From NCBI RefSeq assembly GCF_018390635.1, contig NZ_JAHBGE010000026.1, positions 1-64,000 on the forward strand: 64,000 nt of DNA, given 5' to 3'. Every line of letters begins with the position of its first letter. Within the stretch, counting starts at the first letter, position 1. Under the pieces are notes generated by a model that was given only the letters and a program-made list of their open reading frames with translations, searched no databases and was not told the DNA's origin. The translations under genes and the position numbers were made by a program. This stretch comes from Ancylobacter lacus. GTDB lineage: Bacteria > Pseudomonadota > Alphaproteobacteria > Rhizobiales > Xanthobacteraceae. Positions 51,621 to 61,157 of the stretch are shown here, piece by piece.

Positions 51621-52618
51621 GAGAACCGGATCGCCGCTTTGAGGAAACCGTCCGGCCGGTCGCGCGTGGCGTCGAGCGCGGCGCCGAGCTGTTCCAGCGC
51701 GAAGGAATGCGTCACCAGACGCCGGGGGTCGATCCGCCCGGCCTCGACCTGCGCCACCGCCTCCCGCATGCCGGCGAGATAGATGGCGGGGTCGCGCTCA
51801 TGGGCGTTGATGACATCGAGCCCGCGCCAGTTCCACAGCCACATGTTCACCTGCCGCGGCCCGTCCTGATGATAGCCGGCGATGACGAGCCGGCCGCGCT
51901 CGCCGGTCAGCTCGCCGGCGAGATCGAGCGGCCACGGCTTGCCCACCGCCTCGATCACCCGCTCGCAGAACCGCCCCTCGGTGAGGTCCTTCACCGCCGC
52001 GATGATGGCGCCGTGATCCTCCATCGCCAGCACCTCGGCCGCGCCCATCTCGCGGGCGAGCTGCCGGGCATAGGGCCGGCGGGCAATGGCGATCACCCGG
52101 GCGCCGGCGTCGCTGGCGAGCCGGGTGAGCACCGCGCCGAGGAAGCCGATGCCGACGATGGCGACGGTCTGGCCCGGCTCGATGGCGCTGCGGCGGAAGA
52201 TGTTCATGGCGCAGCCCAGCGGCTCGCCGGGAAACGGCATGCCGTCCAGCGCGGGCGGCAGCGGCACCAGGGCGTCGGCCGCCGCGACGTCATAGGCGGC
52301 ATAGGACCGGAAGGAGAGCGCGGCGACGCGGGTACCCGGCGCGGGAGCGGTCACCCCTTCGCCCACCGCGTCGACCACGCCCCAGCCCTCATGGCCGAGA
52401 TCGCCCGGCGGGGTGGGAAAGTTCATCCACGCCGGCCCCGACCACGGCACGAGGTTGGAGGCACAGACGCCGCAGCCCTCGAGGCGGATGCGCACCTGCC
52501 CCGGTCCCGGCTCGGGGCGCGGCACCGCCGCCAGCTCGACCCGGCCGGGGCCGGTGAGGATCGCCGCGGGCATGCTCGCTGCCGTCGTGGCGGGGTTGAG
52601 GCGGACATTGGTGTTCAC
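51617..52618 (-). CDS. Zinc-dependent MDR alcohol/polyol dehydrogenase
   Basis: A 333-aa medium-chain dehydrogenase. The GroES-like half has LEGCGVCASNLVPW and GDLGHEGWGVVDAVGEG with ligand Cys and Glu. The coenzyme half has TVAIVGIGFLGAVLTRLASD. The structural-zinc cysteine cluster is missing, as in some sugar-type members. Translation starts with GTG at 52618 behind GGGGGAACGATCCAC. It is coupled to the Gfo/Idh gene and could oxidise an alcohol or amino-sugar intermediate for it. Confidence 0.88.
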   Translation of the reverse strand: MNTNVRLNPATTAASMPAAILTGPGRVELAAVPRPEPGPGQVRIRLEGCGVCASNLVPWSGPAWMNFPTPPGDLGHEGWGVVDAVGEGVTAPAPGTRVAALSFRSYAAYDVAAADALVPLPPALDGMPFPGEPLGCAMNIFRRSAIEPGQTVAIVGIGFLGAVLTRLASDAGARVIAIARRPYARQLAREMGAAEVLAMEDHGAIIAAVKDLTEGRFCERVIEAVGKPWPLDLAGELTGERGRLVIAGYHQDGPRQVNMWLWNWRGLDVINAHERDPAIYLAGMREAVAQVEAGRIDPRRLVTHSFALEQLGAALDATRDRPDGFLKAAIRFS

Positions 52619-52956
52619 GTGGATCGTTCCCCCTGCTCACACGGATGTGGGACGCCAACGTGGCAGCGGGCGCGAGGTTCCGGCCCCGGGCGGCGGGCGG
52701 CGGGCGGCGGGCGGGAGCCTCACGCCCCGCCGCCCGAAGACCCTGTCCTCCCGGCCGTGCGAATACCACCGGGAACGCGTGTCATCCGGAAGAACGACTG
52801 CAAAATGGAAATGAACGCCCCGGCAATCAAATGCTATGCCGCAGATGAAAATGCTACCGCTCTGTCACGAATACTTGCTCATGACAGAGGTAGATACGGA
52901 ACCTTCTTTGTAGCTGCTGGTTCGCTTTTGCACCGAGACGAGCAGCGGAGCGCCTC
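52619..52956. promoter_or_regulatory. Intergenic region with GC repeats and a CTCTGTCA/TGACAGAG dyad
   Basis: In this 338-bp gap, 52688-52714 is nearly four copies of GGGCGGC. An AT-rich tract at 52790-52930 carries a perfect 8-bp inverted repeat: CTCTGTCA at 52860-52867 and TGACAGAG at 52882-52889. It could be an operator or an mRNA hairpin for the downstream genes. It is about 70-100 bp before the 87-aa gene. Confidence 0.5.
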
Positions 52957-53220
52957 ATGTCCCATGCCAGCACGACCACCGACCATGACGCGATCCGGCG
53001 CTGGGCCGAGGAGCGCGGCGGGCGTCCCTCCCGCGTCAAGGAGACCGGCGCGGGCGACGCCGGCATCCTGCGGCTCGACTTCGGCGACCGGGACGAGGGG
53101 CTGGAAGAGATTTCCTGGGACGAGTTCTTCGAAACCTTCGAGCGCAGCAAGCTGGCCCTTCTCCACGGCGAGGAGAAGGACAGCCGGTTCAACAAGCTCG
53201 TCCACCGCAGCGCCAACTGA
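52957..53220 (+). CDS. Small conserved protein of unknown function
   Basis: An 87-aa acidic soluble protein. It begins [20 protein letters not shown] and continues [21 protein letters not shown] know this pattern from small hypothetical proteins of alphaproteobacteria, sometimes wrongly labelled as glucan-branching enzymes. There is no catalytic motif. It is 20 bp ahead of the nucleotide-sugar and glycosyltransferase operon. Confidence 0.8.
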   Translation: MSHASTTTDHDAIRRWAEERGGRPSRVKETGAGDAGILRLDFGDRDEGLEEISWDEFFETFERSKLALLHGEEKDSRFNKLVHRSAN

Positions 53221-53240
53221 TCCCCCGCACTGGAGAGCCG

Positions 53241-54341
53241 ATGTCGATCGTACTCATCACCGGTGGCGCCGGCTTCATCGGCAGCCACGTCGCCTCCGCC
53301 TTGCTCGCCCGCGGCCATGAGGTGCGGGTGCTCGACAGCCTGATCGAGCAGGTGCACGGCGGCAGCCGGCCCGCCCGGCTGGCGCCCGAGGCCGACTTCA
53401 TCGCCGGCGACATTCGCGATGCCGACACCGTGGCCCGCGCGCTGCGGGGCGTCGACAAGGTGGTGCACCTCGCCGCCGAGGTGGGCGTCGGCCAGTCCAT
53501 GTACGCCATCGAGCGCTATGTCTCGGTCAACGAGCTTGGCACCGCGGTGCTGTTCCAGCAGCTCATCGAGCGGCCGGTTCAGCGGGTGGTCACCGCCTCC
53601 TCCATGAGCATCTATGGCGAAGGGCTGTACCGCCGGAGCGACGGCGGGCTGGCGGAAAGCGTGGAGCGCATCGAGGCCCGCCCCGGCGCCTGGGACCCGC
53701 GCGACGCCGACGGCGCGGCGCTGGTGCCCGTCGCGACCCCGGAGTGGAAGCGCCCGGCGCTCGCCTCGGTCTACGCGCTGGGCAAATACGCGCAGGAGCG
53801 GCTCACCCTCACCGTCTGCGGCGCCTACGGCATGGAAGGCGTCGCGCTGCGGCTGTTCAACGTCTACGGCCCCGGCCAGGCCCTCTCCAACCCCTATACC
53901 GGCGTGCTCGCCATCTTCGCCTCGCGCCTGCTGAACAGGCGCCCGCCGCTGGTGTTCGAGGACGGCGCGCAGCGCCGCGACTTCGTTCACGTCAGCGATG
54001 TCGCCGAGGCCTTCGCGGTGGCGCTGGAGCATGAGAAGGCGCCGGGGCAGGTGTTCAACATCGGCAGCGGCGAGCACCGCACCATCAGCGAGGTCGGCAC
54101 CCTGCTGGCGCAGGCGATGGGCAGCCCCCTCATGCCCGAGATCACCGGCAAGACCCGCTCCGGCGACATCCGGCACTGCTTCGCCGACATCTCCCGGGCC
54201 GAGCGCGAACTCGGCTTCCGCCCGCGGCAGGATTTCGCCGCCGGCCTCGCCGAGCTGGCCGAATGGGTGGCGCGGCAGGAAGCGGTGGACCGGGCGGACG
54301 AGGCCCGCCGCGAACTCGAAGCGCGGGGGCTGGTGGCATGA
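53241..54341 (+). CDS. NAD-dependent epimerase/dehydratase (nucleotide sugar)
   Basis: A 366-aa extended SDR. The Rossmann start is IVLITGGAGFIGSHVASALL; the catalytic set is SSMSIYGEG and the Y-x3-K in SVYALGKYAQERL. NVYGPGQALSNPYTGVLAIF is the substrate-side motif, and FVHVSDVAEAF follows. Such enzymes act on UDP- or GDP-sugars as epimerases or dehydratases. It is the first gene of a coupled run; the next starts on its stop codon. Confidence 0.9.
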   Translation: MSIVLITGGAGFIGSHVASALLARGHEVRVLDSLIEQVHGGSRPARLAPEADFIAGDIRDADTVARALRGVDKVVHLAAEVGVGQSMYAIERYVSVNELGTAVLFQQLIERPVQRVVTASSMSIYGEGLYRRSDGGLAESVERIEARPGAWDPRDADGAALVPVATPEWKRPALASVYALGKYAQERLTLTVCGAYGMEGVALRLFNVYGPGQALSNPYTGVLAIFASRLLNRRPPLVFEDGAQRRDFVHVSDVAEAFAVALEHEKAPGQVFNIGSGEHRTISEVGTLLAQAMGSPLMPEITGKTRSGDIRHCFADISRAERELGFRPRQDFAAGLAELAEWVARQEAVDRADEARRELEARGLVA

Positions 54342-55438
54342 GCGCGGACGGCTCCGCCTTTCCCCGCTCGCTCCGGCCGGTGCTGGTCACCGGCGGCGCG
54401 GGCTTCATCGGCAGCAACCTCGCCGACCGGCTGGCGCGCGAGGGCCACGAGGTGCGGCTGCTGGATTCGCTCGCCCGCCCCGGGGTCGAGCGCAACGCGG
54501 CCTGGCTCGAAGCCCGCCACCCCGGCCGGGTGACGCTGATCGAGGCCGATATTCGCGACGAAGCCGCCGTCGCGGCGGCGGTGGCGGAGGTGCAGGCGGT
54601 GTTCCACCTCGCCGCCCAGGTGGCGGTGACCAGCAGCCTCGCCGATCCGCGCGCGGATTTCGGCGTCAATCTCGCCGGCACCGTCACCCTGCTGGAAGCG
54701 GTGCGCGCGCGCAGCCCCGAGGCGCCGGTGATCTTCGCCAGCACCAACAAGGTCTATGGCGATCTCGGCGATCTCGCCCTCAGCGACATCGAGGGCGCCT
54801 GGAAGCCCACGGACGAGATCCTGCGGGCCCGGGGCATCGCCGAGGACGGGCCGCTCGACTTCCACACCCCCTATGGCTGCTCCAAGGGCGCGGCCGACCA
54901 GTATGTGCTGGACTATGCCCGCTCCTTCGGGCTGCAGGCCTGCGTGATGCGGATGAGCTGCATCTATGGCGCGCGCCAGTTCGGCACCGAGGACCAGGGC
55001 TGGGTGGCGCATTTCCTCATCCGCGCGCTCGAGGGCGCGCCCATCGCCATCTTCGGCGACGGCCGGCAGGTGCGCGACATCCTGTATGTCGACGACGCGG
55101 TGGAGGCCTATCTGCGGGCCTGGCGGCGGATCGACCGGGTGAGCGGGCGGCCGCTCAATCTCGGCGGCGGCCCGGCCAATGCGGTGAGCCTGCTGCAGCT
55201 TCTCGGTCATGTCGAGGCGCTGACCGGCCGGCCCGCCGAGGTCACCTTCCACGACTGGCGCGCCGGCGACCAGCTCTATTACGTCTCCGACACCCGCCGC
55301 GCCCTGCGCGAGCTGGAGCTGCCGATCCCGGTGGGCTGGCGCACCGGCGTCGGCCGGCTGGCGGACTGGCTGGTCGCGGAGGGGATCGGCGCCGCCGTCC
55401 GGCAGGATGCGGCGCTGCGGCTTTCGGGCGTGCTGTGA
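54338..55438 (+). CDS. NAD-dependent epimerase/dehydratase (CDP-sugar 2-epimerase-like)
   Basis: A 366-aa extended SDR with VLVTGGAGFIGSNLADRLAR. The signature STNKVYGDLGDL and the catalytic TPYGCSKGAADQY resemble CDP-paratose 2-epimerases. MRMSCIYGARQFGTEDQGWV and FGDGRQVRDILYVDDAVEAY are also typical of that group. It likely supplies one sugar donor for the glycosyltransferases that follow. The exact sugar is inference. It is coupled upstream (ATGA) and downstream (TGATG). Confidence 0.9.
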   Translation: MSADGSAFPRSLRPVLVTGGAGFIGSNLADRLAREGHEVRLLDSLARPGVERNAAWLEARHPGRVTLIEADIRDEAAVAAAVAEVQAVFHLAAQVAVTSSLADPRADFGVNLAGTVTLLEAVRARSPEAPVIFASTNKVYGDLGDLALSDIEGAWKPTDEILRARGIAEDGPLDFHTPYGCSKGAADQYVLDYARSFGLQACVMRMSCIYGARQFGTEDQGWVAHFLIRALEGAPIAIFGDGRQVRDILYVDDAVEAYLRAWRRIDRVSGRPLNLGGGPANAVSLLQLLGHVEALTGRPAEVTFHDWRAGDQLYYVSDTRRALRELELPIPVGWRTGVGRLADWLVAEGIGAAVRQDAALRLSGVL

Positions 55439-56583
55439 TGGAAGGCCTCGCCCTCGCCGACCCGCGCGCCCGCGCGCCCCGCCCCGGCCGCGGCTTCCAC
55501 CTTCTCCTCACCGCCGATGCGGTGGGCGGGGTGTTCCAGCATGCGGTGGACCTCGCCCGCGGGCTCGCCGCCCGCGGCGTCACCACGACGCTGGCCCTGC
55601 TTGGCCCGGCCCCGCAGCCGGCCCAGCGCGCCAGCGCCGCCGAGGTGCCGGGCCTTGCCCTGGTGGAGACCGGCCTGCCGCTCGACTGGCTGGCCGACGG
55701 GCCCGAACCGCTCGCCGCCGCCGCCCGCGCGCTGGCGGCGCTGGCGGTCCGCCACGACGTCGACATCGTTCATCTCAATTCCCCACCGCTCGCCCTCGCG
55801 CCCTATCCGGTGCCGGTGGTGGTGGGGGTGCATTCCTGCCTCGCGAGCTGGTGGCGGGCGGTGAAGCAGGGGCCGGCGCCCGAGGATTTCGCCTGGCGCA
55901 CCCGGCTCACCGGCGAGGCCATCGCCACCGCCGACGCCGTGGTCTGCCCCAGCCACAGCTTCGCCGACACCCTCGCCGCGCTCTATGGCCGCCGTCCCGA
56001 CGTCGTGTGGAACGGGCGCACCCTGCCCGAGCCGGTGGACGCGGCGGTGCCGCCCGACCATGTCGTCGCCACTGGCCGGTTGTGGGACGCCGGCAAGGAC
56101 ATCGCCACGCTGGCGCTGGCGGCCGGGCTCACCCGGCTGCCGGTCGCGGTGGCGGGCCCGCTGCGCGGGCCCAATGGCGCGGCGGTCGACACCGGCGCAT
56201 TGCGCGTGCTCGGCTCGCGCAGCGAGGCCGAGGTGCGCGCCGTGCTGGCACACCGGCCGATCTTCGCCTCCACCGCGCTCTACGAGCCGTTCGGGCTCGG
56301 CGTGCTGGAGGCGGCGCAGGCCGGCTGCGCGCTGGTGCTCTCCGACATCCCGACCTTCCGGGAATTATGGGGCGGCGCCGCGCTGTTCGTGCCGCCGCGC
56401 CGGCCGGAAGCCTTTGCCCGCGCCTTCGACGAGCTGGACGCCGAGCCCTCGCGCCGGGCCGCGCTCGGCGAGGCCGCCCGCGAGCGCGCGGCACGCTACG
56501 GCGTGGAGCCGATGGCCGCGGCCATGGCCGCCCTCTATCGGCGGCTGCTGTTTCCCGCCACCGCGGACGAGGAGGCGGCATGA
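55438..56583 (+). CDS. Glycosyltransferase, GT-B fold (GT4 type)
   Basis: A 381-aa cytoplasmic glycosyltransferase. The N-terminal domain starts FHLLLTADAVGGVFQHAVDL. The C-terminal donor domain has VVATGRLWDAGKDIATLALA and the E-x7-E motif in STALYEPFGLGVLEAAQAGC, then ALVLSDIPTFRELWGGAALF. These are GT4 hallmarks. It probably adds a sugar to a surface glycan. Starts inside the stop of the previous gene (TGATG). Confidence 0.92.
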   Translation: MEGLALADPRARAPRPGRGFHLLLTADAVGGVFQHAVDLARGLAARGVTTTLALLGPAPQPAQRASAAEVPGLALVETGLPLDWLADGPEPLAAAARALAALAVRHDVDIVHLNSPPLALAPYPVPVVVGVHSCLASWWRAVKQGPAPEDFAWRTRLTGEAIATADAVVCPSHSFADTLAALYGRRPDVVWNGRTLPEPVDAAVPPDHVVATGRLWDAGKDIATLALAAGLTRLPVAVAGPLRGPNGAAVDTGALRVLGSRSEAEVRAVLAHRPIFASTALYEPFGLGVLEAAQAGCALVLSDIPTFRELWGGAALFVPPRRPEAFARAFDELDAEPSRRAALGEAARERAARYGVEPMAAAMAALYRRLLFPATADEEAA

Positions 56584-57701
56584 AGCTGGTCTATTTCACC
56601 CATTCGCTGCGCTCCTGCTGGAATCACGGCAACGCCCACTTTCTGCGCGGCGTGCTGCGGGAGCTGCTCCGCCTCGGCCACGAGGTGGTGGCGCTGGAAC
56701 CGGAAAACGGCTGGAGCCTCGCCAACCTGTTCGCGGACCACGGCGCCGACGGGCTGATAGCATTCCGCACCGCCTATCCCGACCTCGCCCCGCAGAGCTA
56801 CACGCCCGGCAGCGATGTCGCGGCGCTGGTCGAGGGCGCCGACGTCGTCATCGCGCATGAATGGAACGAACCCGCGCTGGTCGCCGCGCTCGGCCGCCTG
56901 CGCCGCGAAGGCGCGCGGTTCCGCCTGCTGTTCCACGACACCCACCACCGCGCGGTCAGCGATCCCGACGCGATCCGGGCGTTCGATCTCGACGGCTATG
57001 ACGGGGTGCTCGCCTTCGGCGCCTCGCTCGCCGAGGTCTATCGCCGCTGGGGCTGGGGCGAGCGGGTTTTCGTCTGGCACGAGGCCGCCGACCTCACCCT
57101 GTTCCACCCCCCGGCTGACCCGGTCGACGAGCCCGCCCGCCGTGAGGGGCTGGTGTGGATCGGCAATTGGGGCGATGGCGAGCGCACCGCGGAGATCGAG
57201 CGCTTCCTGCTGCGCCCGGCGCGGCAGGCCGGCCTCGCACTGGACATCCACGGCGTGCGCTACCCGCCGGAAGCGCTGGCGCTGCTCGCGCGCTACGGCG
57301 CGACCTATCGCGGCTGGTTGCCCAATGCCCGCGCGCCCCGGATCTTCGCCCAGCATCTCGCCACGGTGCACGTGCCGCGGCGCTACTACGCGTCCATTCT
57401 GCCGGGCATTCCCACCATCCGGGTCTTCGAGGCGCTCGCCTGCGGCATTCCGCTGGTATCGGCACCGTGGGAGGACAGCGAGGGGCTGTTCACCCCGGGC
57501 GAGGACTACCTCGTCGCCCGCAGCGGCGCGGCGATGACGCGACATCTGCGCGCCGTGAAGGAAGACGGCGCGCTGCGCGCCCGGCTCGCCGCCCACGGCC
57601 TCGCCACCATCCGCGCCCGGCATGGCTGCGCCCACCGCGCCGGGGAGCTTCTGTCCATCATCGCCCGGCTTGGCCGCGAGGGCGTGGAGGCCGCCGCATG
57701 A
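56580..57701 (+). CDS. CgeB-like glycosyltransferase 1
   Basis: A 373-aa protein beginning MKLVYFTHSLRSCWNHGNAH. LLFHDTHHRAVSD and LAFGASLAEVYRRWGWGERV form the N-terminal (DUF3880-like) half. The C-terminal half has GLVWIGNWGDGERTAEIERF and IPTIRVFEALACGIPLVSAP, the Glyco_trans_1_2 pattern seen in CgeB-family proteins. No membrane segment. It is the first of three consecutive paralogues in the operon; ATGA overlap on both sides. Confidence 0.88.
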   Translation: MKLVYFTHSLRSCWNHGNAHFLRGVLRELLRLGHEVVALEPENGWSLANLFADHGADGLIAFRTAYPDLAPQSYTPGSDVAALVEGADVVIAHEWNEPALVAALGRLRREGARFRLLFHDTHHRAVSDPDAIRAFDLDGYDGVLAFGASLAEVYRRWGWGERVFVWHEAADLTLFHPPADPVDEPARREGLVWIGNWGDGERTAEIERFLLRPARQAGLALDIHGVRYPPEALALLARYGATYRGWLPNARAPRIFAQHLATVHVPRRYYASILPGIPTIRVFEALACGIPLVSAPWEDSEGLFTPGEDYLVARSGAAMTRHLRAVKEDGALRARLAAHGLATIRARHGCAHRAGELLSIIARLGREGVEAAA

Positions 57702-58792
57702 ACATCGCCTTCTACGGGTCCAGCCTGCTGTCCTCCTACTGGAACGGCGCCGCCACCTATTATCGCGGCCTGCTGAGCGACCTCGCCCGGCGGGGCCACG
57801 CCATCACCTTCTACGAGCCGGATGCGTTCGACCGGCAGCAGCACCGCGACATCGAGCCGCCGGACTGGGCCCGGGTGGTGGTGTGGCCGGCCACCGAGGA
57901 CGCCGCCCGCCGGGTGGCGGCGGAGGCCGCCCGCGCCGATGTGGTGGTGAAGGCGAGCGGGGTCGGCGTGTTCGACGACCTGCTGCTGGAAGGCGTGGTC
58001 GCCGCCTCGCGGCCGGACGCCATCCGCATCTTCTGGGATGTCGATGCCCCCGCCACGCTGGCGGAGATCCGCCCGGCACCGGACCACCCGCTGCGCCGTG
58101 CCCTGCCCGCGCTCGATCTGGTGCTGACCTATGGGGGCGGCCCACCGGTGATCGGGGCCTATGAGGGTCTCGGCGCCCGCGCCTGCATCCCGGTCTATAA
58201 CGGGCTCGATCCGGCGACCCACCACCCGGTCCCGCCCGATCCGCGCTTTTCCTGCGACCTCGCCTTTCTCGGCAACCGCCTGCCCGACCGCGAGGAACGG
58301 GTGACGCAGTTCTTCCTCATGCCGGCCGCCCGGCTGCGGGAACGCCGCTTCCTCATCGGCGGCAATGGCTGGGGCGACCGGGCGATGCCGCCCAACGTCA
58401 CCGCGCTCGGCCACGTCTACACGCGCGAGCACAATGCCTTCAACGCCACGCCCCGCGCCGTGCTGAACATCGCGCGCGACAGCATGGCGGCGACCGGCTT
58501 TTCCCCCGCCACCCGCGTCTTCGAGGCTGCCGGGGCCGGCGCCTGCCTCATCACCGATGCCTGGGAGGGCATCGAGCTGTTCCTCGAACCGGAGCGGGAG
58601 GTGCTGGTGGCCCGCGACGGCATGGACGTCGCCGCCCATCTCGACGCGCTCACCCCGGAGCGGGCCCGCGACATCGGCGCGGCGGCGCTGAAGCGGGTGC
58701 TGGCGGAGCACACCTATGCCCGCCGCGGCGCGCAGGTCGACGCCATCCTCGCCGGGGCGGCCGCCCTGAAACGGGAAAGGAGGCTGGCATGA
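57698..58792 (+). CDS. CgeB-like glycosyltransferase 2
   Basis: A 364-aa protein that starts MNIAFYGSSLLSSYWNGAAT. It shares with its neighbours FWDVDAPATLAEI (acceptor domain) and LDLVLTYGGGPPVIGAYEGL. LAFLGNRLPDREERV and FSPATRVFEAAGAGACLITD form the CgeB-type donor domain. The second of three paralogues; the divergence among them suggests each adds a different residue. Confidence 0.88.
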   Translation: MNIAFYGSSLLSSYWNGAATYYRGLLSDLARRGHAITFYEPDAFDRQQHRDIEPPDWARVVVWPATEDAARRVAAEAARADVVVKASGVGVFDDLLLEGVVAASRPDAIRIFWDVDAPATLAEIRPAPDHPLRRALPALDLVLTYGGGPPVIGAYEGLGARACIPVYNGLDPATHHPVPPDPRFSCDLAFLGNRLPDREERVTQFFLMPAARLRERRFLIGGNGWGDRAMPPNVTALGHVYTREHNAFNATPRAVLNIARDSMAATGFSPATRVFEAAGAGACLITDAWEGIELFLEPEREVLVARDGMDVAAHLDALTPERARDIGAAALKRVLAEHTYARRGAQVDAILAGAAALKRERRLA

Positions 58793-59997
58793 CCGCGCGC
58801 ACGAGCACCCCGCACCTGGGCGCGCCGCCCATGGCCGCGCCCGCGGGCGGCCGGCTTTCCATCGTCGTCCTCGGCCTCAGCCTCTCCTCGTCCTGGGGCA
58901 ATGGCCACGCCACCACCTGGCGGGCCCTGCTGAAGGCCCTTGCCGGGCGCGGCCACGACATCCTGTTCCTGGAGCGGGACCGGCCGTGGTACGCCGAGCA
59001 CCGCGACCTGCCGACGCCCGACTTCTGCACCCTGCGGCTCTATGACGAGGTCGAGGACCTCGCCGTCCATGCCGGCGCGATCGCCGGGGCCGACCTCGTG
59101 ATCGTTGGCTCGTTCGTGCCGGACGGCATCGCCGTCGGCCGCTTCGTGCAGGAACAGGCAAGCGGCCTCACCGCCTTCTACGACATCGACACGCCGGTGA
59201 CGCTGGCACGGCTGGAGCGGGAAGCGGGCGAGTATGTCTCCGCCGACCTCATTCCCGGCTTCGACCTCTATCTCTCCTTCACCGGCGGCCCTACTCTGGA
59301 GCGGCTGATGCGGGATTTCGGCGCCCCCGCCGCGCGCGCTCTCTACTGCTCGGTCGATGAGAAGGTGTACCGGCCCCTCGATGCCGCGGCCCGCGGCGCC
59401 ACCACCTATGATCTCGGCTATCTCGGCACCTATTCGGCCGACCGCCAGCCGACGCTGGAGGCGCTGCTGATCGAGCCGGCGCGACGGCGGCCGGACCTCT
59501 CCTTCGTGGTGGCGGGGCCGCTCTATCCCCCCGACCTCGCCTGGCCGGCCAATGTGGCGCGCATCGACCACCTGCCGCCGGACCGCCACCCCGCCTTCTA
59601 CAATGCCTGCCGCTTCACCCTCAACGTGACGCGGGCGGACATGATCCGCGCCGGGCACAGCCCGAGCGTGCGGCTGTTCGAGGCCGCCGCCTGCGGCACC
59701 CCGATCGTCTCCGACATCTGGGCCGGGCTGGACACGCTGTTCCGCCCCGGCCGCGAAATCCTGCTCGCGCAGGGAACGGAGGATGTGCTGGCGGCGCTCG
59801 ACCTGACGGAGGAAGCCCGCCGCCGGCTCGGCGCGGCCGGCCGCGGCCGCATTCTCGAAAGCCACACCGCCGCGCACCGCGCGGCCGAACTCGAACGCCA
59901 CGTGGCGGAGGCCGGGGAAGCGCGCCGGCACGGCCGGGTGCGCGCCGCCGCCGGCCGCGCCGCGCCGGACACACAGGACAGGGGGATCGCGCCGTGA
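58789..59997 (+). CDS. CgeB-like glycosyltransferase 3
   Basis: A 402-aa paralogue with LSIVVLGLSLSSSWGNGHAT, FYDIDTPVTLARLE, DLYLSFTGGPTLERLMRDFG, LGYLGTYSADRQPTLEALLI and SPSVRLFEAAACGTPIVSDI. Thirty extra residues at each end are Ala/Pro/Arg-rich. Its stop overlaps the GTG start of the UDP-xylose-type gene. The shared FDIDTP/FWDVDAP segment marks it and the previous protein as closest to each other. Confidence 0.88.
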   Translation: MTARTSTPHLGAPPMAAPAGGRLSIVVLGLSLSSSWGNGHATTWRALLKALAGRGHDILFLERDRPWYAEHRDLPTPDFCTLRLYDEVEDLAVHAGAIAGADLVIVGSFVPDGIAVGRFVQEQASGLTAFYDIDTPVTLARLEREAGEYVSADLIPGFDLYLSFTGGPTLERLMRDFGAPAARALYCSVDEKVYRPLDAAARGATTYDLGYLGTYSADRQPTLEALLIEPARRRPDLSFVVAGPLYPPDLAWPANVARIDHLPPDRHPAFYNACRFTLNVTRADMIRAGHSPSVRLFEAAACGTPIVSDIWAGLDTLFRPGREILLAQGTEDVLAALDLTEEARRRLGAAGRGRILESHTAAHRAAELERHVAEAGEARRHGRVRAAAGRAAPDTQDRGIAP

Positions 59998-61133
59998 GCC
60001 ACGACCAGAACCAGAACCACACGCCGCCCCCCGCCACGGCCAGCCCGGAACCGAAGGCGGCCGCCGACCGCAAGGCCCGCAGAACCATCGACGCCTCGTC
60101 CCACCGCACCGCGCTGCTCGCCGGCGGCGCCGGCTTCATCGGCTCCCATCTCGCCGACGCGCTGCTGGCGCGCGGCTTCCGCGTCATCTGCCTCGACAAT
60201 CTGCAGACCGGCCGGCTGGACAATCTCCGGCACCTCGAACGCGAGCCGAACTTCACCTTCGTCGAAGCCGACATCATCGAGGCGCCGCCGGCGAAGCTTG
60301 CGGGGGCCGGGCCGGCGCCGACCCATGTGTTCAACCTCGCCTGCGCCGCCTCGCCGCCGCACTACCAGGCCGATCCCGAGCACACGCTGCTGACCTGCGT
60401 GCTCGGCACCCGCAACCTGCTGCACCTCGCCCAGGCGAGCGGCGCGCGCTTCCTGCAGGCCTCGACCAGCGAGATCTATGGCGACCCGCAGGTGCACCCG
60501 CAGGACGAGAGCTACTGGGGCAACGTCAACCCGACCGGCCCCCGCGCCTGCTACGACGAGGGCAAGCGCGCGGCGGAAACGCTCACCTTCGACTTCCTGC
60601 GCGCCCGCCGGGTCGATGCCCGCATCGCCCGCATCTTCAACACCTATGGCCCGCGCATGCGGGCCGATGACGGCCGCGTGGTCTCCAACGTCGTCACCCA
60701 GGCGCTCGCCGGCGACGACATCACGATCTATGGCAGTGGCGAGCAGACCCGCTCCTTCTGCTATGTCGACGACCTCGTCGAGGGTCTGCTGCGGCTGATG
60801 CTGCACGAGGGGACGCTGCCGAGCGCGGTCAATCTCGGCAACCCGGCCGAGCTGATGGTGCGCGAACTGGTCGACCGGGTGGTGGCGCTGACCGGCACGC
60901 GCTCCGCCGTCACCTATCATCCGCTGCCCGTCGACGATCCCCGCCGCCGCCGGCCCGACATCGCGCTGGCGCGGAGGCTTCTCGGGTGGGAACCGCGGGT
61001 GGCGCTCGATGTCGGCCTCGCCCGCACGGTGGAGCACTTCGCGGCGGAGGCGGAACGCGCGGCGGCGGCCGAGGCGCGGATCGGGCACAACCGGCGGGGC
61101 GGCGAGCGCGAGGAGCGTGTCTGCGGGCCGTGA
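59994..61133 (+). CDS. UDP-glucuronate decarboxylase-like nucleotide-sugar SDR
   Basis: A 379-aa extended SDR close to UDP-xylose synthases. The Rossmann start is LLAGGAGFIGSHLADALLAR; the signature segments are FNLACAASPPHYQADPEHT, STSEIYGDPQVHPQDESYWG, GPRACYDEGKRAAETLTFDF and RIFNTYGPRMRADDGRVVSN. The Arg/Tyr-Lys set is intact. Starts with GTG overlapping the previous stop. It has a 40-residue polar extension before the fold. It likely makes UDP-xylose for one of the upstream transferases; last gene of the operon. Confidence 0.92.
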   Translation: MSHDQNQNHTPPPATASPEPKAAADRKARRTIDASSHRTALLAGGAGFIGSHLADALLARGFRVICLDNLQTGRLDNLRHLEREPNFTFVEADIIEAPPAKLAGAGPAPTHVFNLACAASPPHYQADPEHTLLTCVLGTRNLLHLAQASGARFLQASTSEIYGDPQVHPQDESYWGNVNPTGPRACYDEGKRAAETLTFDFLRARRVDARIARIFNTYGPRMRADDGRVVSNVVTQALAGDDITIYGSGEQTRSFCYVDDLVEGLLRLMLHEGTLPSAVNLGNPAELMVRELVDRVVALTGTRSAVTYHPLPVDDPRRRRPDIALARRLLGWEPRVALDVGLARTVEHFAAEAERAAAAEARIGHNRRGGEREERVCGP

Positions 61134-61157
61134 ATCCGACCGGCGCGCGGGCACGCC

